A stretch of DNA of 64,000 nt from NCBI RefSeq assembly GCF_014649855.1, contig NZ_BMTV01000026.1:1-64000 (forward strand), written 5' to 3'. The notes below the pieces were generated by a model. That model had not been told where the DNA came from. It saw nothing but the letters and a program-made list of their open reading frames with translations, and searched no databases. Source of the stretch: Streptomyces roseolus. Lineage in GTDB: Bacteria; Actinomycetota; Actinomycetes; Streptomycetales; Streptomycetaceae. A program made the position numbers and the translations under genes. Below, one piece after another: positions 17,168 through 25,685 of the stretch (positions are counted from its first letter, which is position 1; each line of letters begins with the position of its first letter).

Positions 17168-17407
17168 CCGGGGCGTGTCTTTCGGATCATGCCGGGCTCG
17201 CGACTCCCCCGGCTACCGCTGGGAGGTGCCCCCGTCCGCACGCGCTCCCCCAGAGGGGGCACCCCCAGCCGCGTTGTCGTCGGTCGCCGATGTCCCCCGG
17301 GCTTCGCCCGGGAGGTGCCCCACCGCAGGGACTCCCTCCTCCGCCTCGCGACGCACGGCACCGGACGCCGCGAGCTGATCCGGCCTGATCCGAAAGACAC
17401 GCCCCGG
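17168..17407. mobile_element. MITE-like element with 22-bp terminal inverted repeats
   Basis: The ends (17168-17189 and 17386-17407) are perfect 22-base inverted repeats around the core GGCGTGTCTTTCGGATCA. The 240-base element has no transposase. Its interior is full of smaller hairpins (for example CCCCCGGGCTTCGCCCGGG, 17293-17311). The outermost CCGG on each side could be a target duplication. GTGTCTTTCGGATCA-type ends resemble those of IS5-like insertion sequences in Streptomyces, as far as I recall, so this is probably a nonautonomous derivative. It sits in the intergenic region upstream of a LacI gene. Confidence 0.75.
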
Positions 17408-17549
17408 CCCTCGCCGACGCGCTCGCGGACCCGCTCCGCCGCACCGGGTGTGGGCGGCCGCCCCGGGCGGCGCCCCGGCCGCGCGGGCCGCCGCCGGGGC
17501 GGGCACCGGGCGGTAGGGTCGGCGTATCGAGGTTCAGGATGGAGCTGGG

Positions 17550-18587
17550 GTGCAGGTGAAGCGGCCGACGATGGCGGACATCGCCCGGCGGGCGGGCGTG
17601 TCGAAGGTGGCGGTCTCGTACGCGCTCAACGACCAGCCGGGGGTGTCCGAGACGACCCGGGCCGCGATCAAGGCGATCGCCGAGGAGCTCGGCTGGCAGC
17701 CGAACAGCGCCGCCCGCGCGCTGACCGGCGGACGGGCCCAGGCGGTCGGGCTGACCGTGCGACGGCCCGCGCGCACCCTCGGGGTGGAGCCGTTCTTCAT
17801 GGAGTTCATCAGCGGCGTGGAGACCGTGCTCGCCGAGCGTTCGTACGCGTTGATGCTCCAGATGGCCGGGGACCAGGAGCAGGAGATCGAGGTCTGCCGG
17901 CGCTGGTGGGGCGAGCGGCGTGTCGACGGCGTCTTCCTGATGGACCTGCGGACCGAGGACGAACGGGTCGGAGCGGTCCGGGAGATCGGGCTGCCCGCGG
18001 TGGCCATCGGGCCTCCGGAGGTCGCCGGGGGGCTGCCGGCCGTCTGGTCGGACGACGGCGAGAGCGTGCACGAGATCGTGCGGTACCTGGCGGCGCTCGG
18101 GCACCGGCGGATCGCGCGGGTGGCGGGCCCCGCCGGGCTCGCGCACACGGCGGTCCGCGACGCCGCCCTCGCGGAGGCCTGTCGGGAGGCCGGCCTTCCG
18201 GTGGCGGCGGTGGTGCACACCGACTACACCGGCGACGCGGGCGCGCGGGCCGCGCGGGCTCTGCTGATCGCCCCCGAACGGCCGACGGCGCTCGTCTTCG
18301 ACAACGACATCATGGCGGTGGCCGCGCTGTCGGTGGCACAGGAGCTGGGGCTGTCGATCCCCGCCGACGTGTCGGTCGTCGCCTGGGACGAGTCGCCGCT
18401 GACGCAGGTGGTGCGCCCGACGCTGTCGGCCGTCACCCGCGACATCGCCGCGTACGGGGCCCGTTCCGCGACCGCGCTCCTCGCGCTGATCGACGGGGAG
18501 GACGTCGACAGCGTCCGCGACGGATACGCGCACTTCGTGCCCCGGGGCAGCACCGCCCCGCCGTCGCGGGGGCCCGGCCCCCGCTGA
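17550..18587 (+). CDS. LacI-family regulator of the beta-mannoside locus (copy 1)
   Basis: DNA-binding repressor or activator (345 aa). HTH TMADIARRAGVSKVAVSYAL at residues 7-26, hinge SAARALTGGRAQAVGL, then the ligand domain with LGVEPFFMEFISGVETVLAER, VRYLAALGHRRIARVAGPAGL, FDNDIMAVAALSVAQELG and VSVVAWDESPLTQVVRPTLSAV. It is clearly a sister of the regulator at 24630-25676. It converges on the transporter operon whose binding-protein gene starts 3.4 kb away. GTG 17550 is chosen because GGAG lies 5 bases upstream; GTG 17556 is an alternative. Its ligand is probably a manno-oligosaccharide (inference). Confidence 0.85.
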   Translation: MQVKRPTMADIARRAGVSKVAVSYALNDQPGVSETTRAAIKAIAEELGWQPNSAARALTGGRAQAVGLTVRRPARTLGVEPFFMEFISGVETVLAERSYALMLQMAGDQEQEIEVCRRWWGERRVDGVFLMDLRTEDERVGAVREIGLPAVAIGPPEVAGGLPAVWSDDGESVHEIVRYLAALGHRRIARVAGPAGLAHTAVRDAALAEACREAGLPVAAVVHTDYTGDAGARAARALLIAPERPTALVFDNDIMAVAALSVAQELGLSIPADVSVVAWDESPLTQVVRPTLSAVTRDIAAYGARSATALLALIDGEDVDSVRDGYAHFVPRGSTAPPSRGPGPR

Positions 18588-18610
18588 CCGCCCGTCCCCC
18601 GGAGGAGTGC

Positions 18611-18649
18611 GCGGGGGTCGGGCCGTCCCTCGTACGGCCCGGCCCCCGC
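18611..18649. terminator. Bidirectional terminator between LacI gene and permease
   Basis: A 16-bp stem with one G-T pair (arms 18611-18626 and 18634-18649, loop 7) between two convergent genes. Confidence 0.8.
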
Positions 18650-18663
18650 GTCGCGGCGCTCCC

Positions 18664-19542
18664 CTACTTGGTGGCTCCCCGGGCGAAGCCGTTGTAGATC
18701 CAGCGCTGGAGGAGCAGGAAGACGACCAGCGTCGGGACGATGACGAGGATCGCTCCGGCGGAGATGGCCTCCCAGTGCGCTCCGAAGGGTCCCTTGAAGC
18801 GGAAGAGCGCGGTGGAGATCGTGCCCAGGTCCTCGGAGTGCAGGTAGAGGAAGGGGATGTAGAAGTCGTTGTAGGTGGTGATCCCCTTGATGATGACGAC
18901 GGTGGCGATCGCGGGCTTGAGCAGCGGGAAGATGATCTTCCGGTAGATGGTGAAGGCGTGGGCGCCGTCGAGCCGGGCGGCCTCGTCGAGCGAGACGGGG
19001 ATGCCGCGGATGAACTGCAGGAAGATGTAGACCGAGACGATGTCGGTGCCCATGTAGAGGAGGATGGGCGCCCAGCGGGTGTCGACGAGGCCGAAGCCGT
19101 TGATCACCTGGAAGGTCGCGACCTGGGTGGTGACGCCGGGCACGAGGGTGGCGATCAGGAAGCCGGCCATGACGAGCTTCTTGCCGCGGAAGTCGAAGCG
19201 GTCGACGGCGTACGCGGTCATGGAGCCGATGATCACCGTGCCGCCGATCGAGAACAGCAGGATGAAGGCGGTGTTCCCGAACGCCATCAGCATCTTGCCG
19301 TCGTGGAACGCGGTGACGTAGTTGTCGAAGTTGAACCAGTTCCCCGGCAGGGAGAGCGCGCTGCCGTCGCCGACCTCCTGCGAGGTCTTGAGCGAGGTCA
19401 GGAAGACGACCACCAGCGGGATCAGGACGACCGCGGAGGCCACGAGGAGCGACAGGTAGGTCAGCAGGCCGCCCACGGGCGGCCGGCGGCGGGGCGTGCG
19501 GGGCTCCTTCACGGAGGCGGCGGTGAGGTCGGGGGAGGTCAT
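18664..19542 (-). CDS. Carbohydrate ABC transporter permease, MalG type (CUT1)
   Basis: Membrane subunit (292 aa) of an oligosaccharide importer. Six predicted membrane segments; the EAA loop that contacts the ATPase is DEAARLDGAHAFTIYRKIIF. The start ATG at 19542 overlaps the stop of the MalF-type gene (ATGA). No ATPase gene is present in the operon; streptomycete CUT1 systems of this kind usually share the multipurpose ATPase MsiK encoded elsewhere (established for cellobiose and maltose importers, inferred here). Confidence 0.9.
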   Translation of the reverse strand: MTSPDLTAASVKEPRTPRRRPPVGGLLTYLSLLVASAVVLIPLVVVFLTSLKTSQEVGDGSALSLPGNWFNFDNYVTAFHDGKMLMAFGNTAFILLFSIGGTVIIGSMTAYAVDRFDFRGKKLVMAGFLIATLVPGVTTQVATFQVINGFGLVDTRWAPILLYMGTDIVSVYIFLQFIRGIPVSLDEAARLDGAHAFTIYRKIIFPLLKPAIATVVIIKGITTYNDFYIPFLYLHSEDLGTISTALFRFKGPFGAHWEAISAGAILVIVPTLVVFLLLQRWIYNGFARGATK

Positions 19543-20555
19543 ACGAGGTCCACCTTGTCGTCGGGCACGAGCCGGCGCTGGATCCAGGTGATCAGCAGGA
19601 TGATCAGGAGCAGCACCACGGCCGCGGCCGAGGCCAGGCCGGTCTTGTTGAACTGGAAGGCGAGCTTGATCGTCTGGATGACGAAGGTCTGGGTGCCGGT
19701 CGCGCCGCCGGTCATGATGTAGGGGATCTCGAAGACCGAGAGGGATCCGGAGATCGCCAGGATGGCGCTGAGGCTGATGACGGGCTTGATGCTCGGGGCG
19801 ATGATGTGCCGGAACTGCTGCCACTTCCCGGCCCCGTCCAGCTCGGCCGCCTCGTACAGCTCACCGGGGATGGACTGGATCGCACCCAGGAAGAGGACGA
19901 AGTTCAGTCCGGTGAAGCGCCAGACGGAGACGCCGGCGAGGGAGACGTTCGCGGACGTCGGGTCGCCCAGCCACGCGTGGTCGGTGCTCACGCCGAGCCA
20001 GGCAAGGACCGAGTCGAGGGTGCCGCCGTCCTGGAAGAAGTACAGGAAGACGAAGCCGATCGCGACGCCGTTGATCAGGTAGGGGAAGAACAGGATCCCC
20101 TTGAAGAGGTTCCGGAACCGCAGGTCGAAGCTGAGGATCACCGCGAAGTAGAGCGCGACCACGATCTGGACCGCGGACGCCGCGAGGTAGTAGCCGCTGA
20201 CGAAGAAGACGCGGAAGAGCTCGGGCCGGGTGAAGATCCGGACGTAGTTGTCGAAGCCCACGTTCTCCCGGTCCGGGCTCACGCCGTCCCAGTCGGTGAA
20301 GCTGTACGCGATCATGCTCGCGACGGGGACGTACGTGAACGTGATCAGCAGGGCGAGCGGGGCCGCCAGGAAGAGCCAGGGCGTGATCCGCCGGAGCGGC
20401 GAGTCCCGCCAGGACCTCGTCCTTCCGGCGGCGGGACCGCGCCGGCCGCCCGCCGGGCGCCGTCGGTCCCTTCCCGTCTCGTCCCTGCCCTTGTCCGTGC
20501 TGGATCGCCCTGTCATGGCGGCGCCCTCTGGTGCGGTGTCGGTGGTGTGGGTCAT
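19539..20555 (-). CDS. Carbohydrate ABC transporter permease, MalF type (CUT1)
   Basis: First membrane subunit (338 aa). A long charged N-terminal tail (about 60 residues rich in Arg and Asp) precedes ITPWLFLAAPLALLITFTYV. Six membrane segments, EAA loop ELYEAAELDGAGKWQQFRHI. I chose ATG 20555 (MTHTTDTAPEG) with AAAGG upstream; an ATG further down (MTGRSSTDK) is also possible. The gene lies between the binding protein and the MalG-type permease. Confidence 0.88.
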   Translation of the reverse strand: MTHTTDTAPEGAAMTGRSSTDKGRDETGRDRRRPAGGRRGPAAGRTRSWRDSPLRRITPWLFLAAPLALLITFTYVPVASMIAYSFTDWDGVSPDRENVGFDNYVRIFTRPELFRVFFVSGYYLAASAVQIVVALYFAVILSFDLRFRNLFKGILFFPYLINGVAIGFVFLYFFQDGGTLDSVLAWLGVSTDHAWLGDPTSANVSLAGVSVWRFTGLNFVLFLGAIQSIPGELYEAAELDGAGKWQQFRHIIAPSIKPVISLSAILAISGSLSVFEIPYIMTGGATGTQTFVIQTIKLAFQFNKTGLASAAAVVLLLIILLITWIQRRLVPDDKVDLV

Positions 20556-20591
20556 GTCGGCCTTTCGTGTCCGCGGCTGCGGAAGGTCCAG

Positions 20592-20623
20592 GGGCCCCGG
20601 CCGGTGTCGTACGGCCGGGGCCC
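20592..20623. terminator. Intercistronic hairpin after the binding-protein gene
   Basis: A 12-bp perfect stem (20592-20603 and 20612-20623, loop 8) between the binding-protein stop and the first permease start. It probably lowers permease expression relative to the binding protein, as in the second arabinose importer. Confidence 0.7.
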
Positions 20624-20635
20624 GCTCCGTCGGTG

Positions 20636-21961
20636 TCAGCTGCCGACGGTCTTCGCCGCCTCGTCCCACCTCTTGTTCAGGTCGGCGAAGAAGTCCTCGA
20701 TGCTGCCCTTCGCGGCCCCGCGGGCCGTGTCGATCAGCTTCTGGCGATAGTCCTGCTTGTTGAGGCCGATCTCGGCCGCCTCGTCGATGTCGTTGACGGC
20801 CGCGGTCTTCGCCTCGGAACGGTCGAAGAACCTGACATCGTTGTCAACGAAGTCCTTCAGGGTGGCGGGCATGGGAGCCGACTTGACCGCGGAGACCACG
20901 CCCTCCTTCTCCGCGAAGCCGGACTTCTCGGTGAACCAGTCCACCCAGGCGCGCGCCGCGGGCTTGTTGTGCGAGTGGACGCTCACGGCCTGCTGGTAGT
21001 CGGAGACCAGGGCGGCGCAGTGCTTGCCGTCCTTCTGGGCCGGGAAGGGCATGAAGCCGATGTCGTCCGGCGAGCCGCCGGCCTTCTTCGCCGCGTCCCG
21101 CATCTGCGTGATCGACCAGGAGCCGAGCATCATCGTGGCGATCTCGCCCTCGCCGAGGAGCGCCTTGGAGGTCTCCCAGTTGGTGGTGGTCGGGTCCTTC
21201 TCCGACAGGCCCCGCTTCACGATGTCGTGGAGGAGGCCGTCGATGGCGCGCAGCTCGCTCCCGGCCTTCCAGGGGGACACCGGCCCGGCGAGGGCGTCGC
21301 TCGCCCGGGCGTCGCAGCCCACGACCCCGAGGTTGGCGGTCCACTGGACCATCGGCCAGCCGTCCTTGAAGTTGGTGTAGTAGGGCGTGGCGCCGGTCTT
21401 CTCCTTCACCGCCTTCAGGCCCGCCAGGAACTCGTCCGGGGTCTTCGGCCAGGAGGTGACGCCGGCCTGCCTCCAGAGCTTCTTGTTGTAGACGAAGCCG
21501 TTGGCGGTGCCGAACTGGGCGATGCCGTAGACCTTGCCGTCCACCTCGGTCTTGTCGCCAAAGCGGTACTTCGACAGCTCCTCGGCCGTGCCGAGGGGGG
21601 CGAAGAACTTCGGGTAGTCGTTCTTGGCCACCGCTCCGGGGATGAGGAGCACGTCACCGTAGTTGTCGGTGTTCATGCGGATCTTCACCTCGCCCTCGTA
21701 GTCGGTGATGCCGTCGAACTCGACCTTGACGTTCGGGTAGACCTTGTTGAACTCGGCCGCGTACTTCTGGAGCGTTCCGTTCTGGACCAGGTCGGTGCGC
21801 TGCGTGAGGACCTTGATCTCGCCGGAGACCTCCTTCGGGTCCGAGGGCGGAGCGGCGACCTCTCCGGTCGCTCCGCCGCCTCCGCCGCCGCACGCCGACA
21901 GCGCGAGCATCACGGCGGCCAGCGCGGCGCCCGAGAGCGCGGTCGTCTTCTTGTTCCCCAT
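20636..21961 (-). CDS. Extracellular solute-binding lipoprotein of the manno-oligosaccharide importer
   Basis: Family 1 solute-binding protein (441 aa). Signal peptide MGNKKTTALSGAALAAVMLA with lipobox LSAC, Cys24, followed by a Gly-rich linker. Typical features: EFNKVYPNVKVEFDGITDY, YGDVLLIPGAVAKNDYPKFF, PKTPDEFLAGLKAVKEKTGA, GEIATMMLGSWSITQMRDAA. AAGGAG precedes the ATG. The adjacent beta-mannosidase points to beta-mannosides as ligand. Inside the coding region (20833-20844) lies a near copy of the operator found upstream of the ROK kinase. Confidence 0.88.
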   Translation of the reverse strand: MGNKKTTALSGAALAAVMLALSACGGGGGGATGEVAAPPSDPKEVSGEIKVLTQRTDLVQNGTLQKYAAEFNKVYPNVKVEFDGITDYEGEVKIRMNTDNYGDVLLIPGAVAKNDYPKFFAPLGTAEELSKYRFGDKTEVDGKVYGIAQFGTANGFVYNKKLWRQAGVTSWPKTPDEFLAGLKAVKEKTGATPYYTNFKDGWPMVQWTANLGVVGCDARASDALAGPVSPWKAGSELRAIDGLLHDIVKRGLSEKDPTTTNWETSKALLGEGEIATMMLGSWSITQMRDAAKKAGGSPDDIGFMPFPAQKDGKHCAALVSDYQQAVSVHSHNKPAARAWVDWFTEKSGFAEKEGVVSAVKSAPMPATLKDFVDNDVRFFDRSEAKTAAVNDIDEAAEIGLNKQDYRQKLIDTARGAAKGSIEDFFADLNKRWDEAAKTVGS

Positions 21962-22027
21962 GGCCCAACTCCTTCAAAGTCACGGCTCAGGTCATCGGTG
22001 GGATGACGGCACTATGTCAGCCAGTCG

Positions 22028-22040
22028 TGAACCGGTAAAG
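22028..22040. promoter_or_regulatory. Candidate mannoside operator 1 (TGAACCGGTAAAG)
   Basis: Imperfect palindrome centred on ACCGGT, 67 bases upstream of the binding-protein ATG. Shares its core with the sites at 22144 and 26114. Confidence 0.55.
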
Positions 22041-22143
22041 TGTCGATTTCCAGCGTGATGCCCAATCGTTACCCGGACCCTTGGTCCGCTGAGGGCCGAT
22101 GAAGCCTCGTACCCCTTGCACAACGCTTCACAGCGACTCTGCT

Positions 22144-22154
22144 TCACCGGTTCA
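22144..22154. promoter_or_regulatory. Candidate mannoside operator 2 (TCACCGGTTCA)
   Basis: Palindrome with the same ACCGGT core, 83 bases upstream of the beta-mannosidase ATG, so each of the two divergent genes has one site. Confidence 0.55.
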
Positions 22155-22236
22155 TGGACAGTTAAGTAAATGTCCGGCTAACTTGTCGGCCCGTACACGC
22201 ATCCCGCCCACTGCCAGGCGATTGGAGCCGCACACC

Positions 22237-24633
22237 ATGAAGGACCTCACCCAGCTGCACGAGGGGTGGACCCTGCGCCACGAGGGCGCAGCGCTCCCGG
22301 CGCAGGTGCCCGGTTGTGTCCACACCGATCTGCTCGCCGCCGGGGTGATCCCGGACCCGTTCCTCGGGCTCGACGAGACCGACGTCGCCTGGGTCGGGCG
22401 CCGGTCGTGGTCGTACGGGACGGATCTGGCCCACGACAGCGGGCACGAGCGCTCCGAGCTGGTCTTCGAAGGCCTCGACACCGCCGCCGAGGTCCTGCTC
22501 GACGGCGCGTCCCTCGGCTCGACCCGGAACATGCACCGCGTCCACCGCTTCGACGTCACGGGGCGGAGCGGCCGCCTGGAGGTCCGCTTCGACTCGGCGT
22601 ACGACGAGGCGGAGCGGGTCCGCGCGCTCACCGGCGACCGGCCCAACGTCTACCCCGAGCCGTTCCAGTACATCCGCAAGATGGCCTGCTCCTTCGGGTG
22701 GGACTGGGGCCCGACCGTGGTGACCGCCGGCATCTGGCGGCCCGTGCGGATCGAGCACTGGTCGACCGCGCGGCTTTCCGAGGTCCGCCCGCTGGTCACC
22801 GTGGACGGCACCACCGGCCGCGTCGAACTGCGGGTCGGGGCCGTGCGCACCGAAAGCGGGACGGGCCGTCCGCTCACCCTGCGGGCCACGGTCGCCGGGT
22901 CGGTCGCCGAGACCTCCTTCGAGGGGGCGGAGGCGGTGCTCCGACTGGAGGTGCCCGAGCCGGAGTTGTGGTGGCCGCGCGGGTACGGCTCCCAGCCGCT
23001 GTACGGGCTCGACGTGGAGCTCCTGGACGAGGACGGGTCGCCGCTCGACTCGTGGTCGCGGCGGATCGGCTTCCGTACGGTGACCGTCGACCGTTCGGCG
23101 GACGAGCACGGCACCGGCTTCACCTTCGTCGTCAACGGCGTGCGGATCTTCGCGCGCGGCGTCAACTGGATCCCCGACGACGTCCTGCCGTCCCGGGTCA
23201 CGCCCGAGCGCTACCGCACGCGCCTCGCCCAGGCCGCCGAGGCCAACATCGACCTCGTGCGGATCTGGGGCGGCGGCATCTACGAGGACGACGCCTTCTA
23301 CGACGTCTGCGACGAGCTGGGCCTGATGGTCTGGCAGGACTTCCTCTTCGCCTGCGCCGCCTACCCCGAGGAGCAGCCGCTGCGGGGAGAGGTGGAGGCC
23401 GAGGCGCGCGACAACGTTGTCCGACTGATGCCGCACCCCAGTCTCGTGCTGTGGAACGGCAACAACGAGAACCTGTGGGGCTTCCGCGACTGGGACTGGG
23501 AGGAGCCGCTCGCCGGCGACTCCTGGGGCGAGGGCTACTACCTCGGGGTCCTGCCCCGGATCGTCGCCGAGCTCGACCCGACCCGCCCCTACACCGCCGG
23601 CAGCCCCTGGTCCGGCTCCTGGGACCACCACCCCAACGACCCCCGGCACGGCACCCACCACTCGTGGGAGGTCTGGAACCGGCAGGACTACGCCGAGTAC
23701 CGCGCCGACGTGCCCCGCTTCTGCGCCGAGTTCGGCTGGCAGGCCCCGCCCGCGATCAGCACCCTGCGGCGCGCCCTGCCCGGCGAGGACCTGGCTCCCG
23801 ACTCCCCCGGGATGCTGCACCACCAGAAGGCCGAGGACGGCAACGGCAAGCTGAACCGCGGCATCGAGCGCCACTTCGGCCTCCCCGACGGCGACTTCGA
23901 CCGCTGGCACTACCTCGCCCAGGTCGTCCAGGCCCGCGCCGTCGCCGCCGGCATCGAGCACTGGCGCTCCCACTGGCCGGTCTGCGCGGGCACGGTCGTG
24001 TGGCAGCTCAACGACTGCTGGCCGGTGAGCAGCTGGGCCGCCGTCGACGGCGACGGGCGCCTCAAGCCGCTCTACCACGAGCTGCGCCGCGTCTACGCCG
24101 ACCGGCTCCTCAGCCTGGTCCCCGCCGACGGCGGTCCGGTCCTCGCCCTCGACAACCAGTCCGGCACCACCTGGCGCACCACCGTCACCCTGCGCCGCGT
24201 CGCCGCCGACGGCACCGTGCTGAAGGAGGCCGCCCTCGACCTGGAGGCCGCGGCCCGGACGGTGGTACGGGTGGTCGTCCCGGTGTCCCTCCTGCCGGCG
24301 GCCGACTCCGGCAAGGAACTGCTGGTCGCCGACGCGGACGGCCTGCGCGCGGTCCATCTCCCGGTGTTCGAGAAGGAGTTCGCCTATCCGGCGCCCGTGT
24401 ACGACGTCCTGGTCGAGCCGGCCGGGGACGGCGACTCGGTCGTGACGGTCACCGCCCGCACCCTCGTACGGGACCTCCTGCTCCAGGCGGACCGGCTGGC
24501 CCCGACGGCCCGCGCCGACCGGGGCCTGGTCACCCTGCTGCCGGGCGAGCGGGCACGGTTCGCGGTGCGCGGCTGGGCCGGCGACGACCCGGAGGCCGTA
24601 CGGGCGGCGCTGTTCAGCGTGGGAGCGGTGTGA
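22237..24633 (+). CDS. GH2-family beta-mannosidase
   Basis: Intracellular exo-enzyme (798 aa) releasing mannose from the non-reducing end of beta-mannosides. It has no signal peptide. N-terminal sugar-binding domain begins LHEGWTLRHEGAALPAQVPG; KMACSFGWDWGPT is the conserved mannosidase motif that separates it from beta-galactosidases. In the catalytic barrel VNWIPDDVLPSRV and LVRIWGGGIYEDD are followed by the acid/base Glu in LVLWNGNNENLWG (about residue 411) and the nucleophile Glu in FCAEFGWQ (about residue 498). Start ATG 22237 has GGAG 9 bases upstream; an in-frame ATG at 22099 would read through the promoter region. The stop overlaps the next LacI start. Confidence 0.93.
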   Translation: MKDLTQLHEGWTLRHEGAALPAQVPGCVHTDLLAAGVIPDPFLGLDETDVAWVGRRSWSYGTDLAHDSGHERSELVFEGLDTAAEVLLDGASLGSTRNMHRVHRFDVTGRSGRLEVRFDSAYDEAERVRALTGDRPNVYPEPFQYIRKMACSFGWDWGPTVVTAGIWRPVRIEHWSTARLSEVRPLVTVDGTTGRVELRVGAVRTESGTGRPLTLRATVAGSVAETSFEGAEAVLRLEVPEPELWWPRGYGSQPLYGLDVELLDEDGSPLDSWSRRIGFRTVTVDRSADEHGTGFTFVVNGVRIFARGVNWIPDDVLPSRVTPERYRTRLAQAAEANIDLVRIWGGGIYEDDAFYDVCDELGLMVWQDFLFACAAYPEEQPLRGEVEAEARDNVVRLMPHPSLVLWNGNNENLWGFRDWDWEEPLAGDSWGEGYYLGVLPRIVAELDPTRPYTAGSPWSGSWDHHPNDPRHGTHHSWEVWNRQDYAEYRADVPRFCAEFGWQAPPAISTLRRALPGEDLAPDSPGMLHHQKAEDGNGKLNRGIERHFGLPDGDFDRWHYLAQVVQARAVAAGIEHWRSHWPVCAGTVVWQLNDCWPVSSWAAVDGDGRLKPLYHELRRVYADRLLSLVPADGGPVLALDNQSGTTWRTTVTLRRVAADGTVLKEAALDLEAAARTVVRVVVPVSLLPAADSGKELLVADADGLRAVHLPVFEKEFAYPAPVYDVLVEPAGDGDSVVTVTARTLVRDLLLQADRLAPTARADRGLVTLLPGERARFAVRGWAGDDPEAVRAALFSVGAV
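23410..23421. promoter_or_regulatory. Intragenic copy of the ROK-promoter operator
   Basis: GACAACGTTGTC inside the beta-mannosidase coding region is identical to the 12-base palindrome upstream of the ROK kinase (28620-28631). The encoded residues are Asp-Asn-Val-Val, and the first Val uses GTT, a codon avoided in this genome, which suggests selection on the DNA sequence. Confidence 0.4.
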
Positions 24634-25676
24634 GCACCCCGGCCCCTCACGTTCCCGGCCGGCGGGTCACGATCAACGACGTGGCCGCCGTGGCCGGGGT
24701 GTCCAAGGGCGCGGTCTCCATGGCCTTCAACAACCGCCCGGGGGTGTCCCCGACGACCCGGGACCGCATCTTCGCGGCGGCCCGGGAGCTCGGCTGGAGC
24801 CCGAACCAGACCGCGCGCAACCTCTCCGGCCGGCGGGCGGGCATCGTCGGCCTGGCGATCTGCCGGCCGGCGCGGCTCCTCGGCCTGGAGCCGTTCTACA
24901 TGGAGTTCATCTCCGGCCTGGAGGACGTCCTCGCCGAGCGCTCCTGTTCGCTCCTGCTCCGGCTCGTGCGCGACCTGGACGAGGAGACCGCCCTCTACCA
25001 GGAGTGGTGGCGCGGCAGGACCGTCGGCGGGGCGATCCTGGTCGACTTCCACCGGGACGACCCGCGGATCCCGCCCCTGCGGGCCCTCGGCATGCCCGTG
25101 GTGGCCGTCGGACATCCGTCGCTGACCGGCGGGTTCCCGTCGGTCTGGACGGACGACGCCTCGGCGGCGGCGGAGGCGGTGCGGTACCTGGCGGCGCTCG
25201 GGCACCGGCGGATCGCCCGCGTCGGCGGCCCCGCCGGGCTCGGCCACAGCGGCATCCGCGCCGCCGCCTTCGAGGCGACCATGGCCGAGCTGGGGCTGAA
25301 CGGGGGGCGCCAGGTGGCGACCGGCTTCGTGGGAGAGGAAGGGGCCCGGGCCACCCGCGGTCTCCTGATGTCCCCGGACCGGCCGACGGCCATCGTGTAC
25401 GACAACGACATCATGGCCGTCGCCGGGGCCGCGGTCGCCTCGGAGATGGGACTCTCGGTCCCCGACGACGTCTCCCTGCTGGCCTGGGACGACTCGCAGT
25501 TGTGCCGGCTGACCCACCCGCCGCTGTCCGCGATGAGCCACGACGTGCACCACTTCGGGGAGGAGGTCGCCCGGACCCTGTTCGGGATCATCGAGGGGAC
25601 CCACCGGGGCGCCCGGCAGGTGCCCACGCCGTCCCTGACGCCGCGGGGGTCGACGGGCCCGCCACGGCGTACGTAG
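24630..25676 (+). CDS. LacI-family regulator of the beta-mannoside locus (copy 2)
   Basis: Sister of the regulator at 17550-18587 (348 aa). HTH TINDVAAVAGVSKGAVSMAF at about residues 14-33; LLGLEPFYMEFISGLEDVLAER; AVRYLAALGHRRIARVGGPAGL; YDNDIMAVAGAAVASEMGLS; VSLLAWDDSQLCRLTHPPLSAM. The GTG start overlaps the beta-mannosidase stop (GTGA), so its amount is tied to translation of the enzyme it may regulate. The recognition helices of the two proteins (SKVAVSYAL against SKGAVSMAF) are similar but not identical, so they may bind related but distinct sites. Confidence 0.87.
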   Translation: MSTPAPHVPGRRVTINDVAAVAGVSKGAVSMAFNNRPGVSPTTRDRIFAAARELGWSPNQTARNLSGRRAGIVGLAICRPARLLGLEPFYMEFISGLEDVLAERSCSLLLRLVRDLDEETALYQEWWRGRTVGGAILVDFHRDDPRIPPLRALGMPVVAVGHPSLTGGFPSVWTDDASAAAEAVRYLAALGHRRIARVGGPAGLGHSGIRAAAFEATMAELGLNGGRQVATGFVGEEGARATRGLLMSPDRPTAIVYDNDIMAVAGAAVASEMGLSVPDDVSLLAWDDSQLCRLTHPPLSAMSHDVHHFGEEVARTLFGIIEGTHRGARQVPTPSLTPRGSTGPPRRT

Positions 25677-25685
25677 GCGGTACAC

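Larger units (their letters stand above)
21962..22236. promoter_or_regulatory. Divergent promoter region between importer and beta-mannosidase
   Basis: This region serves both the binding-protein gene (minus) and the beta-mannosidase gene (plus). Its AT content is locally raised. It contains two related imperfect palindromes with an ACCGGT centre: TGAACCGGTAAAG at 22028-22040 and TCACCGGTTCA at 22144-22154. A third copy, TAACCGGTTA, occurs at 26114-26123. These are candidate operators for the two local LacI proteins. Confidence 0.6.

Noticed and set aside
17187..18533. 448-codon antisense frame over the LacI gene and MITE
   Set aside because: Antisense shadow that runs into the repeat element.
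22266..25676. 1136-codon open frame on the plus strand
   Set aside because: Its first 790 codons are a shifted, Arg/Gly-rich shadow of the beta-mannosidase gene. Only the last part, from 24630, is a real LacI gene.
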